From Helicobacter saguini (GTDB lineage Bacteria; Campylobacterota; Campylobacteria; Campylobacterales; Helicobacteraceae): a DNA stretch of 64,000 nucleotides. Below the pieces are notes generated by a model, which was not told the origin of the DNA, ran no database searches, and saw only the letters and a program-made list of their open reading frames with translations. Shown one piece after another: positions 1-7,437 of this stretch. Location: the NCBI RefSeq assembly GCF_000762875.2, contig NZ_JRMP02000010.1:1-64000 (forward strand), read 5' to 3'. Position numbers and translations under genes: made by a program. Numbering within the stretch: the first letter of the stretch is position 1; the number at the start of each line of letters is the position of its first letter.

Positions 1-229
1 TATTTTTATTCATATAAGCTAAGTCATATTTTCCCATAATTATATTAAAGACTTCATTCATATCAGAATCTAGATTCTGTAATTCTCCACTTTCATCAGT
101 ACAAATAATCTTTTCTATTTTTGTAGTAGCTCTAATACAAGGGAAACTTGGCTTAGGAGAAACATTAGATTCTATAGATTCCGCATAGATTATATTTAGA
201 AATAAACATATTATTATAAAATGTTTCAT
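1..229 (-). CDS. LprI-like (DUF1311) exported protein, 3' end outside window
   Basis: Reading leftward from ATG at 229, the frame stays open to the window edge, so only the N-terminal ~76 residues are seen. A hydrophobic signal peptide (MKHFIIICLFLNIIYA) is followed by a stretch with the pattern F-x-C...A-T-x-K-I-E-x-I-I-C...L-D-x-x-M, which is the signature of the lysozyme-inhibitor LprI/DUF1311 family. The two cysteines would form the conserved disulfide of that domain. The protein is therefore probably periplasmic or an inner-membrane-exported factor. An IES motif (TAGAATCT word) lies just after the signal peptide. Family assignment rests on a partial sequence. Confidence 0.6.
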   Translation of the reverse strand, partial: MKHFIIICLFLNIIYAESIESNVSPKPSFPCIRATTKIEKIICTDESGELQNLDSDMNEVFNIIMGKYDLAYMNKN

Positions 230-365
230 AAGATTTCCTAAACTTTTAAAATATTTACTTTGACAAATTCTAGCATATTATAATCTAAGATACTAATTAA
301 GCTCTTTATTTTGGCTACATATTCATAATAGAATCTATAATGTTTTGTATCTTTATCCACCTTCT

Positions 366-1010
366 TTAGTCATAATTATATCCCCAAGTGAAATGTAATA
401 AGACTTCTACACCTTTATTTGTTTGAAAAAATGCAAAGTCATTATAACCTACGTCTGCTTGCAGTGAAATCCATAAAGTTTTATCATCGTGCATATAGCA
501 ACGTCTACCTTCATAATCGATTTGTATCATTACGATTTCTTGAAAATCTTTGTTTGGTATTTTGGGTATCAATTCTTCAAAGTTTTGCGCATCATTGCTA
601 CTCATATAATTTGTATAATGGCGTATTTTCTCATATACTTCATCAAGGCTTTGATTCTCAAAAATATAGAGACGATAAAGTATGCTATTTTCATCTCCTG
701 TGCTACATCTTTCCTTATTAACTTCGCATAAATCTTTATATCGCCACCCTGCTTTATTAGTTTTTAATGGTAAAGATTGTGCCTTTTGTCTATCTTGCAG
801 ATATGAGATTTTATTTTCATAATATCTATTGTTTATAGATTCAATATAGCCATCTTTCATTTCCTTACACAGCCCATCAAAGCGTTTTGAGTATTCTCCT
901 GCCTTGATAAATTCACCTGTATCTGTCGTAATATCTATATTATACAAATACGTTCCATAGAGATTTTGCCATAGCAAAACACTTGCAAACAAACATACTA
1001 ATTTTTTCAT
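366..1010 (-). CDS. exported protein of unknown function
   Basis: About 214 residues, starting at ATG 1010, which follows a GGAG ribosome site at 1017-1020; a GTG two codons upstream (1016) lies too close to that site. The first ~20 residues (MKKLVCLFASVLLWQNLYG) form a signal peptide, so the product is periplasmic or secreted. The mature part contains five cysteines and many aromatic residues and ends in LLHFTWGYNYD. I recognise no family. It lies in a run of leftward genes for small exported proteins (neighbours at 1-229 and 1022-1266). Confidence 0.6.
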   Translation of the reverse strand: MKKLVCLFASVLLWQNLYGTYLYNIDITTDTGEFIKAGEYSKRFDGLCKEMKDGYIESINNRYYENKISYLQDRQKAQSLPLKTNKAGWRYKDLCEVNKERCSTGDENSILYRLYIFENQSLDEVYEKIRHYTNYMSSNDAQNFEELIPKIPNKDFQEIVMIQIDYEGRRCYMHDDKTLWISLQADVGYNDFAFFQTNKGVEVLLHFTWGYNYD

Positions 1011-1021
1011 TATCACTCCGT

Positions 1022-1266
1022 TTAAAAATTAAGATTAATTCCGTTGTATACGTAATATACAGCTCCTTTTGGCTTTATTAAAAAATCTGGTTTAATTTTA
1101 TTTTTTGTCTTTTTCCATCTATCAGTGCTAATGGCTATATGTATCCAATAAGAATTATTTAGCTCAAAAATACATTGTGAAATTATACTTGTATCTTCTA
1201 ATCCCATAATTTTTTATTATAAATATTTGATGTTAATGCTAATATCACCACTATAAATATTCTCAT
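1022..1266 (-). pseudogene. small exported protein gene split by a frameshift at an A6 tract
   Basis: An ATG at 1266 (AAGGGTG ribosome site just upstream) opens a signal peptide, MRIFIVVILALTSNIYN, and runs into a stop after 22 codons. A second frame continues without gap from the same place as a 61-residue peptide ending in KGAVYYVYNGINLNF. The two frames meet at six T on the + strand (1210-1215; A6 in the coding sense); one extra A would join them into a protein of about 80 residues. Either the gene is inactivated, or it is switched by slippage, or the read is in error. No family recognised. Confidence 0.5.
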
Positions 1267-1270
1267 TTCA

Positions 1271-1780
1271 CACCCTTTGAATCTAAAATAATATTAAGTG
1301 TGACATAAAGTTAATAGATTCTATGAGATAAAAAATGAATTTTAAGCTACTTTTAAGAAAAATTGTAACGTTTTTGCTCTTTTGTTTTCATTATATTAAT
1401 CAAATGATAGAATAATCTTACAAAATATCACAAAATACACACTTTTAAAATTCATTGATTCTTAAATCAATGGAATCTGCCAAAAAAAGCATATAAATAT
1501 CTAATAAGATTGTTAGTAAAATTGTTAGTAGCAAAAAATGCGATAAGCTGGGCGTTTTAAGGACTTGCTTAAGTTTTATTTAAGATTAAGATATATTGAC
1601 AAAAAATCTTACAAAACACAAAAATTGCAAAGGGCAAACTCACGCCAAAAAAACGCGCTATCTAAAGATGTGTGTAAAAAGTTTGGAAAAATCAAAAGGG
1701 CAAAAAAATGAAAAGAGCTTAAAAAAAAAGAGCGTTAAGGGCGTCAAAAGAAAGAGCGTGTAAAAAGCGTTTAAAAAAAA
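1271..1780. other. AT-rich intergenic stretch, no gene seen
   Basis: About 510 bases without a credible reading frame separate the exported-protein genes from the integrase island. It contains purine-rich runs (A9 near 1725, A8 near 1773) and several GGGCA/GCGTTAAGGGCG segments, then ends in the TGTTACA inverted repeat. It may hold the outer end of the integrated element, but I could not find a tRNA or clear attachment site. Confidence 0.5.
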
Positions 1781-1797
1781 TGTTACATTGTGTAACA
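1781..1797. promoter_or_regulatory. TGTTACA inverted repeat upstream of integrase genes
   Basis: TGTTACA-TTG-TGTAACA is a perfect 7-bp inverted repeat with a 3-base centre, about 28 bases before the start of the small gene at 1825. TTGTAACATT recurs just after the integrase stop (3620-3629). Operator-like by symmetry and position; no binding protein can be assigned. Confidence 0.35.
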
Positions 1798-1824
1798 TTA
1801 AAATTTAAACTTAAGGATAAAAAA

Positions 1825-2016
1825 ATGTTGAATTTTAATTCAAAAGCGGACGTGTTGGATATTGTAGAATCTTATGAATTTGTGATTAAGATTTTGGATA
1901 ATGGAAGCGACTTAAGGAAAAATCTAAGATTGCTTAAAAATAGCAATAATGGATTGCTTAAAAGTTTTGCTAATGATTGCAAGGTAGAGTTTTTAGAATT
2001 CTACTTTAAATCATAA
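1825..2016 (+). CDS. small protein upstream of integrase, unknown function
   Basis: 63 residues from ATG 1825, preceded by AAGGAT at 1813-1818; a possible upstream ATG at 1780 lacks a ribosome site. Leucine-, asparagine- and lysine-rich and predicted largely helical (LDIVESYEFVIKILDNG...). It ends 50 bases before the first usable start of the integrase. The integrase frame is open back to 1997, so the two may once have been one gene. Alternatively it is a small excisionase- or regulator-like protein of the island. No family recognised. Confidence 0.45.
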   Translation: MLNFNSKADVLDIVESYEFVIKILDNGSDLRKNLRLLKNSNNGLLKSFANDCKVEFLEFYFKS

Positions 2017-2065
2017 AAGCTTAAACAATAAGCTTATTAGTTGCAAGGAATGCAAAGGCTTATCC

Positions 2066-3619
2066 TTGCTATTGCAATACTCGCAAAAATGCGTAAATGC
2101 TAATATTGTGTATAGATTCACAAAAGATAAGAAAACACAAATGATAACACTTTGCAAGGTAGATTCTAACTTAGATTTAGACTCTAGCAAAGCAAAGGTT
2201 AAGGAAATGCAAGTTGTGTTGAATAGCAAGGATTTCAAAGATAGCTATTTAAGCTTAAAAGATTATCTTACTATGAAAAAAAATCAAAATGATTTACACA
2301 TTTTGGAAGCGTTTGAAATGTATTTAAAAAGCAAGGATTTAAGGAATGAAACGATTGCAAATTATAAAAGAATGTTTAAGCTACACGTGCTGCCATACTT
2401 TGAAAATGTGAAATGTAATAATGTTACAGAAGCATTTGTAAGAAGCTGGCTGGATAAGTTGCAAAAGAAAATCAAATATACTGATAAGATTTTCATTCTT
2501 ATGAAAAATATATTTAGATTGCTAAAAGAAAAAAAATATATTGTAAGAAATGTGTTTTTGGAAATTGACTACAAGATTAGCTACAAAACACATAAATATA
2601 AAAAGCTAGATTCAATTAGTGAAAATGATTTAAAAGCCTTGCTAAATGTGGATTTTGTGAATAAAAAGTATAAAACACACATTAAGGATACATTGCTTTT
2701 TAAAATGGTTTTATTTACAATATACACTGCATTGCGTTTAAAAAATGTTGTAATGCTGGAATGGAAGCATATAGATTTTGAAAAAAGGCTTTTAAGGCTT
2801 AAGGGTAGTGAAATGAAAAATAAGCAAGATTTTGTTTTACCCTTGAATGCTGGAGCTATTGCAATTTTAAAAGAAATGCAAAAATGTAAGATTTCTAATT
2901 TTGTGTTTGATAGAAATTTAGCAAGTCATAAAATCTACATTTCAAATGTGATAAAAGCCTTAAAAGAATGTAAAAAAGCCTTAAAAGGTATTGAATGGAA
3001 GCGGGGGGATAGACGTAAGTTATTTTTGCAAGTTGCTAAAAAATATAATCTAGATTCTAGATTTGCAAATAAATATTTCTATAGCAAGGTAAAGCTTGAG
3101 AATTTAGAATCTAGCTTTAAAACTTACAAAAATACTACAAGAGCAAGTCAAAATACTTTTAAGCAAGTGATTAGTGAAATGGTAAAAAGGAAGCTAAATA
3201 TTAACTTGCATTGCATACGCAAGGCTTTTTCTACAATTCTAAATGAAAAAGGTTTAGAACATAATATACATAAATATATTATTGATTCTTGTTTAGCACA
3301 TTCTACAATGCAAGGAAGCGAAGGAAGTTATAATTTTGCTACTTATGAATTAATGAAAAAGAAGCTAATGGATTTTTGGGCTGGGTATATCGATAGCTTA
3401 ATGGTAGCAAATGATAATAAGTTGCAAATGGTAGCAAGTGATAGCTATATGCTAGATTCTAGCAAAAAGGTAAATGTTGAATTAGATTCTACAAATTTAA
3501 AAGAATTGTTAGAATCTAATGAAACTAATAAGACTAATGATATTGAAATTCACAAAGATTTTATAATCTTAGATTCTATAATTTATTCTATCTCAAAAAT
3601 TTACAAGAATTTATTTTAA
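2066..3619 (+). CDS. P4-like tyrosine recombinase (integrase)
   Basis: A 517-residue tyrosine recombinase. Residues 1-60, with sequence upstream of the start, resemble the arm-binding domain of P4-type integrases (GLSLLLQ...YRFTKDKKTQMITL). A SAM-like core-binding domain spans about 75-170 and the catalytic domain about 185-435. Catalytic candidates are R224 (TALRLKNV), K near 251, H382 and R385 (LHCIRKAF), H412 (LAHST) and Y422 (GSYNF), so the active site looks complete. The only usable start is TTG 2066 without a good ribosome site, while family-like sequence continues back to about 2010 without a start codon. Residues 440-517 are a Ser/Asp-rich tail. It probably drove integration of the surrounding island. 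Confidence 0.85.
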   Translation: MLLQYSQKCVNANIVYRFTKDKKTQMITLCKVDSNLDLDSSKAKVKEMQVVLNSKDFKDSYLSLKDYLTMKKNQNDLHILEAFEMYLKSKDLRNETIANYKRMFKLHVLPYFENVKCNNVTEAFVRSWLDKLQKKIKYTDKIFILMKNIFRLLKEKKYIVRNVFLEIDYKISYKTHKYKKLDSISENDLKALLNVDFVNKKYKTHIKDTLLFKMVLFTIYTALRLKNVVMLEWKHIDFEKRLLRLKGSEMKNKQDFVLPLNAGAIAILKEMQKCKISNFVFDRNLASHKIYISNVIKALKECKKALKGIEWKRGDRRKLFLQVAKKYNLDSRFANKYFYSKVKLENLESSFKTYKNTTRASQNTFKQVISEMVKRKLNINLHCIRKAFSTILNEKGLEHNIHKYIIDSCLAHSTMQGSEGSYNFATYELMKKKLMDFWAGYIDSLMVANDNKLQMVASDSYMLDSSKKVNVELDSTNLKELLESNETNKTNDIEIHKDFIILDSIIYSISKIYKNLF

Positions 3620-3648
3620 ATTGTAACATTTTAGCATCTTTGCCATCA

Positions 3649-3872
3649 CTATCTCCGCCCTTTCTTTGCATTGTGATTTTTCCTATTTTTAGGCGTCTGC
3701 TTTACTAAAAACCACTCACTACCAAATTTTCCACGCCCTTTTAGAATCTAAGATTCAATCTTAGAAATCACAACATCATAATCTAACTCTTTTGTTTTAA
3801 ATTTTCTTGTTTGCTAGAAACCACTTTACGCTCGAGTAACTCATCCAAACAATACAAATCCACATTATACAT
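3649..3872 (-). pseudogene. decayed small gene next to the integrase
   Basis: From ATG 3872 the frame reads MYNVDLYCLDELLERKVVSS, then needs a frameshift near 3795 to continue as KELDYDVVISKIES, reaches a TAG that lies within a TAGATTCTA word, and continues in the same frame as KGRGKFGSEWFLVKQTPKN before a final stop at 3649. Coherent sequence in pieces suggests one ancestral protein of about 75 residues with one frameshift and one internal stop. No family recognised. It is convergent with the integrase. Confidence 0.4.
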
Positions 3873-4048
3873 TAAAACACTCCTTGATAGCTAATTTGTG
3901 TAATTTCTTTTTTTATTTCTTTAAAGCTAAAAGATTCTAAAGGGTTAAAAAAGATGCTCTCTTTTGGCTTTTCTTTGAAATTGCTAACAAAGAAATTCAA
4001 AAATTAATGCCAAAAGAATGCGAAAAAATTTCACAATTAAAAGGTGAA

Positions 4049-4145
4049 ATTACTAAAGAAGCTACGCTTTGACTGCAGAAACTTCGTTTTCTAAAGAAAC
4101 TACGCTTTACTAAAGAAACTTCGTTTTCTAAAGAAACTGCGTTTT
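4049..4145 (+). repeat. 97-bp insertion of tandem AAACTTCGTTTTCTAAAG-type repeats
   Basis: Splits the transposase exactly between KGE and EVDESYFG. It is built from ~18-19 bp units such as AAACTTCGTTTTCTAAAG and AAACTACGCTTTACTAAAG, plus one unit containing CTGCAG. The insertion adds stops and shifts the frame. The same unit occurs inverted at 4446-4502 and 4627-4645. Confidence 0.7.
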
Positions 4146-4445
4146 GAGGTAGATGAATCTTACTTTGGACCAAAAAGAGTGAAGGGTAAAAAAGGTAGAG
4201 AAGCTAGTAAAAAAAACACCTGTTTTTGTCCTTGTGGAATTTCATGGCATGCTAAAACGCAATGGAAAAGTCTATACGCAGATTGTAAAAAATTGCTCCG
4301 AGACCGAGCTAATGCCGATAATTACGCAGTTTTATGGCCTTAAAGATTCTATAATTTATAGCGAAACCATATTGATATTTGGAAATCTTATGACGCTTTA
4401 GGAGATTTTGGAGCATTAGCGAATTATAGAGTAAAACATAGTGAA

Positions 4446-4502
4446 AGCGTAGCTTCTTTAGAAAACGAAGTTTCTTTAGTAAAACGAAGTTTCTGCAGTC
4501 AA
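4446..4502 (-). repeat. 57-bp inverted copy of the AAACTTCG repeat, inserted in frame
   Basis: Lies between VKHSE and NEFVNGKNHING of the transposase, which are contiguous in relatives. It is the reverse complement of part of the 4049-4145 array, including CTGCAG and two AAACTTCG units. At 57 bp it keeps the reading frame and adds 19 residues. Confidence 0.7.
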
Positions 4503-4626
4503 AATGAGTTTGTAAATGGTAAAAATCACATAAATGGAATCGAAAATTTTTGGGGTTATGCAAAACACAGATTAGCAAATGTTAGGTATAAAAAAAGAAA
4601 ATTTTTACCTACATTTAAAAGAAACA

Positions 4627-4645
4627 GAAAACGAAGTTTCTTTAG
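4627..4645 (-). repeat. single AAACTTCG-type repeat unit near transposase 3' end
   Basis: One inverted unit of the repeat sits between FYLHLKE and the final NEGKDLYKILL block of the transposase. It appears to replace native sequence and leaves a frameshift. Confidence 0.55.
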
Positions 4646-4740
4646 AAAAATGAAGGTAAAGATTTGTATAAAATTTTACTAAAATTGATTAGAAAGTATA
4701 GGCTATAAGTTGTCTTGAGCCTAAGCAAATTCAAAAGGAA

Positions 4741-5007
4741 TTGATAAGCTACTATTCTAATAAATATCCTTTGCTACTAGATAGAGTATTTTTACATAGT
4801 GAAATAATGCTTTTAAATCTTAAAGAAATTGCTAAGAATATAAAGACTAGCAATGATTTAAAGTTAGTTAGCAAGACTTTAAAAGATTTAGGAAAAGTAT
4901 TAGATTTAGCACGTCCCCCCTGCGTAAATCAAAATATAAATATTAGCAAGGGTAGCAAGGGTAGCAAGGATAAGATTTTGCTAGATTCTAACTTTTGGAA
5001 TGAATAG
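4741..5007 (+). CDS. small orphan protein behind the IS remnant, possibly 5'-truncated
   Basis: 88 residues from TTG 4741, which has AAAAGG at 4733-4738. The frame is open back to 4702 (reading ...CLEPKQIQKE), so the native N terminus may have been removed by the adjacent transposon. The body is helical and leucine-rich (LNLKEIAKNIKTSNDLKLVS) and ends in a Gly/Ser/Lys tail. The stop codon is the TAG of a TAGAATCTAG word. Part of the integrase island; no family recognised. Confidence 0.4.
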   Translation: MISYYSNKYPLLLDRVFLHSEIMLLNLKEIAKNIKTSNDLKLVSKTLKDLGKVLDLARPPCVNQNINISKGSKGSKDKILLDSNFWNE

Positions 5008-5154
5008 AATCTAGTTTCTAAATTCTACTTTATACTTAAAGTTTTCTTATTTTAGTTTTATTTAAGTTTTTATTTTGAAATGATTTGTTATAATTTCATT
5101 TAAGATTTTTAGTTGCTAGAATCTTAATGTTATTTGAAATCTTAAGGATAGCTT

Positions 5155-5196
5155 AAGTTAGCAGTCAAAATTGGCAGTCAGCAATTTTGCTAACTT
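5155..5196. terminator. long inverted repeat followed by T-rich run
   Basis: Outer arms AAGTTAGC and GCTAACTT enclose inner arms CAAAATTG and CAATTTTG, and a T7 run follows at about 5200. This resembles an intrinsic terminator for rightward transcription from the island. Direction and function are inferred from structure only. Confidence 0.45.
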
Positions 5197-5576
5197 ACTT
5201 TTTTTAGCTTTAAAAGTGCGTAAATAACGATATTGTAGATTAAAAAAGTATAATTTATTTATAGAATCTAAAATAATATTTTAGTATCCATAGTTAGCAA
5301 AATCTAGAATCTTATCCGTTAAAAATGCAATAGCATATAAATAGATTCTATAATTCTCTCAATTTTAAAACACAATTAAAATCTTAGAATCTATGTATTT
5401 ATCAAAAAAAGATGGTTGACGGGCGTTTAGGAAATTTGGCAAGTAAAGTATAAAATAAGATTTTTAGAATCTTAAAAATGAAATTATAAAATCTTAGATT
5501 CTATAATCCCTCTTAAAAAATGGTGGTGGCTGAGCGTTTAGGTTAAAAAATATAGATTCTAAAAATCCGCAAAACG

Positions 5577-5604
5577 TAGATATTTCGTTTAACGTTCAGC
5601 ATGA
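5577..5604. repeat. REP-like palindrome, intergenic copy
   Basis: Shares the layout of five copies found inside genes (10759, 14772, 33464, 61538, 61636): ATCTA-type end, TTTCG, AACGTTCA, CATGA end. It is the only one of the six outside a coding sequence. Confidence 0.5.
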
Positions 5605-5664
5605 AAATAAAGCGAATTTTCTCATTTATTTCAATATAATGATAAAAATATAGAATCTAACATC

Positions 5665-5685
5665 AAAAAAAAAAAAAAAAAAAAA
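5665..5685 (+). promoter_or_regulatory. A21 tract upstream of the sppA promoter
   Basis: Twenty-one consecutive A lie about 50 bases before a TATAAT box at 5735-5740 and 140 bases before the sppA start. Length changes in such tracts alter promoter activity in Helicobacter; that this one does is an inference. Confidence 0.45.
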
Positions 5686-5824
5686 TAGATTACATTCTAA
5701 AAACCATAACAAAGATTCTAAAAAAGTTATGAAATATAATATATTGCCCGTCTTATTATGTAATCTTAAATCATTTAAGGCATAATTACAAATCTTATAG
5801 ATTTCAACATACAAAAGGCGCAAA

Positions 5825-6718
5825 ATGAACTTTTTAAAAAAAATATGTAGCGTTATAACGCAGATTCTAAGTTTTTTTACCACGTATTTTAAGGGCATTA
5901 TTTTGGCTCTTATTTTGCTATTTTTGCTTCCTATTTTTTTCGCCCCAAATGTGAGCGAGACGCCTAATCTAGCCAAGCTCTACCTTAATTTTCCCATTAT
6001 GGAGGCAGAATCCTTTGGCAAGGAAATTGAGGAAATTAAAAAAAATCCTAGCATTAAGGGCGTTTTGCTTGTGATAAACTCGCCCGGAGGTGCGGTGGGA
6101 GCGAGTGTTGAGATTGCCGATATGATTGCCGAACTTGATAAGCAAATGCCTGTGGTAGCCTATGTGCAGAATTTGATGGCAAGTGGCGCGTATTACGCTG
6201 GTATGTATGCACGCAAAATCTATGCCAACCGCGGCACGCTCATCGGTTCTATCGGCGTAATTTTTAGCGGCGTAAATATCGAGGATGTGATGAGGACGCT
6301 GGGCGTCAAAACGCAGGGCGCTGCTGCTGGGAAATATAAGGAGGCAGGGACAATTACTCGCGCTTGGAGTGCGGATGAGCGTGAGATGATTGAGACTTTG
6401 ACAAGGCAAAATTATGAGATGTTTTGTGCGGATGTGATTTCCGCGCGTGGGGAGCGTTTGAGGAGCAAAGATTCTAAAGATTTTGCGGATGGGCGGGTGT
6501 TTAACGCGCACGATGCACTAAATCTTGGGCTTATTGATAGCATCGGCAGTATGGATTCTGCAATTAAAGAATTACGGAATCTTAGTGGCGTGGATGAGCC
6601 TATTTGGCTTAAAAAAGATAAGTTTCAAAGCTATATAGATTCTGTCTCTAGCAGGGCATTTAAAGTTTTTTTTAGTGAATCTTATAACGCTCTAATGCCG
6701 CAGATGCGAGCATTTTAG
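5825..6718 (+). CDS. sppA: signal peptide peptidase SppA
   Basis: A 297-residue member of the short SppA (peptidase S49) class, which degrades cleaved signal peptides in the inner membrane. A transmembrane segment spans about 22-41. The peptidase domain carries S120 in LMASGAYYAG and K172 in GKYKEAG; their spacing of 52 matches the Ser-Lys dyad of short SppA proteins. VINSPGGAVGAS (about 84-95) forms the oxyanion region. ATG 5825 follows AAAGGCGCAAA. The stop is the TAG of TAGAATCTA at 6716, whose other end is the stop of the convergent carbonic anhydrase gene. G+C content is visibly higher than in the upstream island. Confidence 0.93.
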   Translation: MNFLKKICSVITQILSFFTTYFKGIILALILLFLLPIFFAPNVSETPNLAKLYLNFPIMEAESFGKEIEEIKKNPSIKGVLLVINSPGGAVGASVEIADMIAELDKQMPVVAYVQNLMASGAYYAGMYARKIYANRGTLIGSIGVIFSGVNIEDVMRTLGVKTQGAAAGKYKEAGTITRAWSADEREMIETLTRQNYEMFCADVISARGERLRSKDSKDFADGRVFNAHDALNLGLIDSIGSMDSAIKELRNLSGVDEPIWLKKDKFQSYIDSVSSRAFKVFFSESYNALMPQMRAF

Positions 6719-6724
6719 AATCTA
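6716..6724. other. TAGAATCTA word giving stop codons to both sppA and can
   Basis: The first three bases are the stop codon of sppA on the + strand. The last three (CTA) are the stop codon TAG of the convergent carbonic anhydrase gene on the - strand. Read directly from the sequence. Confidence 0.9.
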
Positions 6725-7363
6725 AACCATTACGCTATCCCCAGCGATAGGCTTAAAGTCATTTTTGATAAAGTTATAGTTTAGAATCTGTCCGCTTTGA
6801 ATGTTGTAAAACCAGCCATAGATGTGCAGTTCGCCGCGGTTAAACTTAGATTCTACAAATGGATATGTTAGTAGATTCACTAACTGCTGTTTTATATTTT
6901 GCAGCTCGGTTAGCCATATCTTTTTATGCTCGCTTGTCTCGCCCATCGCTGCCACGCTCTCAATTGTAGGCTTTAAAAACTCTAGCCACTTTTTGACATA
7001 AGGCATTTCTTCTAGCATTTCAGGCTTATAAACGCAAGTGCATGCCCCACAATTGCTATGTCCGCAAATGATAATATTTTTCACCTTTAGCTTTTTAATG
7101 CTATACTCAATCGCTGAAGTGATAGCCAAAAAGTGCTCCTGTGTCTCTATCTCACTAAAAGGCGGGATAATATTACCGATATTGCGTATCACAAATAGCT
7201 CGCCTGGCTTACTACGCGTCAAGCGATTTGGGTCGATTCTAGAATCTACACAAGTGATAAATAGCGTGTGCGGCTTATTTTCCTGCAATCCTTCGAAAAA
7301 ATCCTTTTCATTATTGTAATCCTCTTCGTAAAACTTAATCGCTCCTTGAAATAAAGCATTCAT
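6722..7363 (-). CDS. can: beta-class carbonic anhydrase
   Basis: 213 residues. It interconverts CO2 and bicarbonate in the cytoplasm, which matters for capnophilic Helicobacter. Zinc ligands are C38 (TCVDSRIDP), H102 and C105 (GHSNCGAC); D40 and R42 form the catalytic dyad. Length is normal for the family. ATG 7363 is preceded by a GGAGA site, and the gene is divergent from dedA. The stop codon is shared with sppA through one TAGAATCTA word. Confidence 0.95.
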   Translation of the reverse strand: MNALFQGAIKFYEEDYNNEKDFFEGLQENKPHTLFITCVDSRIDPNRLTRSKPGELFVIRNIGNIIPPFSEIETQEHFLAITSAIEYSIKKLKVKNIIICGHSNCGACTCVYKPEMLEEMPYVKKWLEFLKPTIESVAAMGETSEHKKIWLTELQNIKQQLVNLLTYPFVESKFNRGELHIYGWFYNIQSGQILNYNFIKNDFKPIAGDSVMV

Positions 7364-7437
7364 AAAAATCTCCTATTTACATTTTTGTCACTATGATTAT
7401 ATACAATGTTTGTTATATTTTGATAAAAGGTCGCATT

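Larger units (their letters stand above)
3945..4708 (+). pseudogene. IS1595-family (ISXO2-like) transposase remnant
   Basis: Pieces of an ISXO2-like transposase are readable in order: ISQLKGE (to 4048), EVDESYFGPKRVKGKKGR (from 4146), VYTQIVKNCSETELMPII in another frame, SYDALGDFGALANYRVKHSE, NEFVNGKNHINGIENFWGYA (from 4503), FYLHLKE, and NEGKDLYKILLKLIRKYRL ending at 4708. VDESYFG and the H-N-H-I-N-G-I-E-N-F-W-G block carry the DDE/N catalytic residues of the family. The gene is broken by frameshifts, stops and three insertions of a short repeat (separate entries), so it cannot be active. No terminal inverted repeats could be identified. Confidence 0.8.
5008..5824. other. gene-free stretch between the island and sppA
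   Basis: About 820 bases without a credible gene. It holds many AGATTCTA/TAGAATCT words, a long inverted repeat (5155-5196), a REP-like sequence (5577-5604), A21 (5665-5685) and a TATAAT box (5735-5740). Two related segments, GGTTGACGGGCGTTTAGG near 5413 and GGTGGCTGAGCGTTTAGG near 5525, look like diverged copies of one short repeat. Confidence 0.5.

Noticed and set aside
1780-1824. ATG at 1780 as start of the small gene before the integrase
   Set aside because: It lies in the TGTTACA inverted repeat and lacks a ribosome site; ATG 1825 has AAGGAT.
5969-6511. Open frame on the - strand opposite sppA
   Set aside because: Shadow of the higher-G+C sppA coding sequence; SppA motifs are unambiguous on the + strand.
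7393-7437. Upstream ATG for the DedA protein
   Set aside because: It adds 15 residues not typical of the family and has no ribosome site; TTG 7438 has AAAAGG at good distance.
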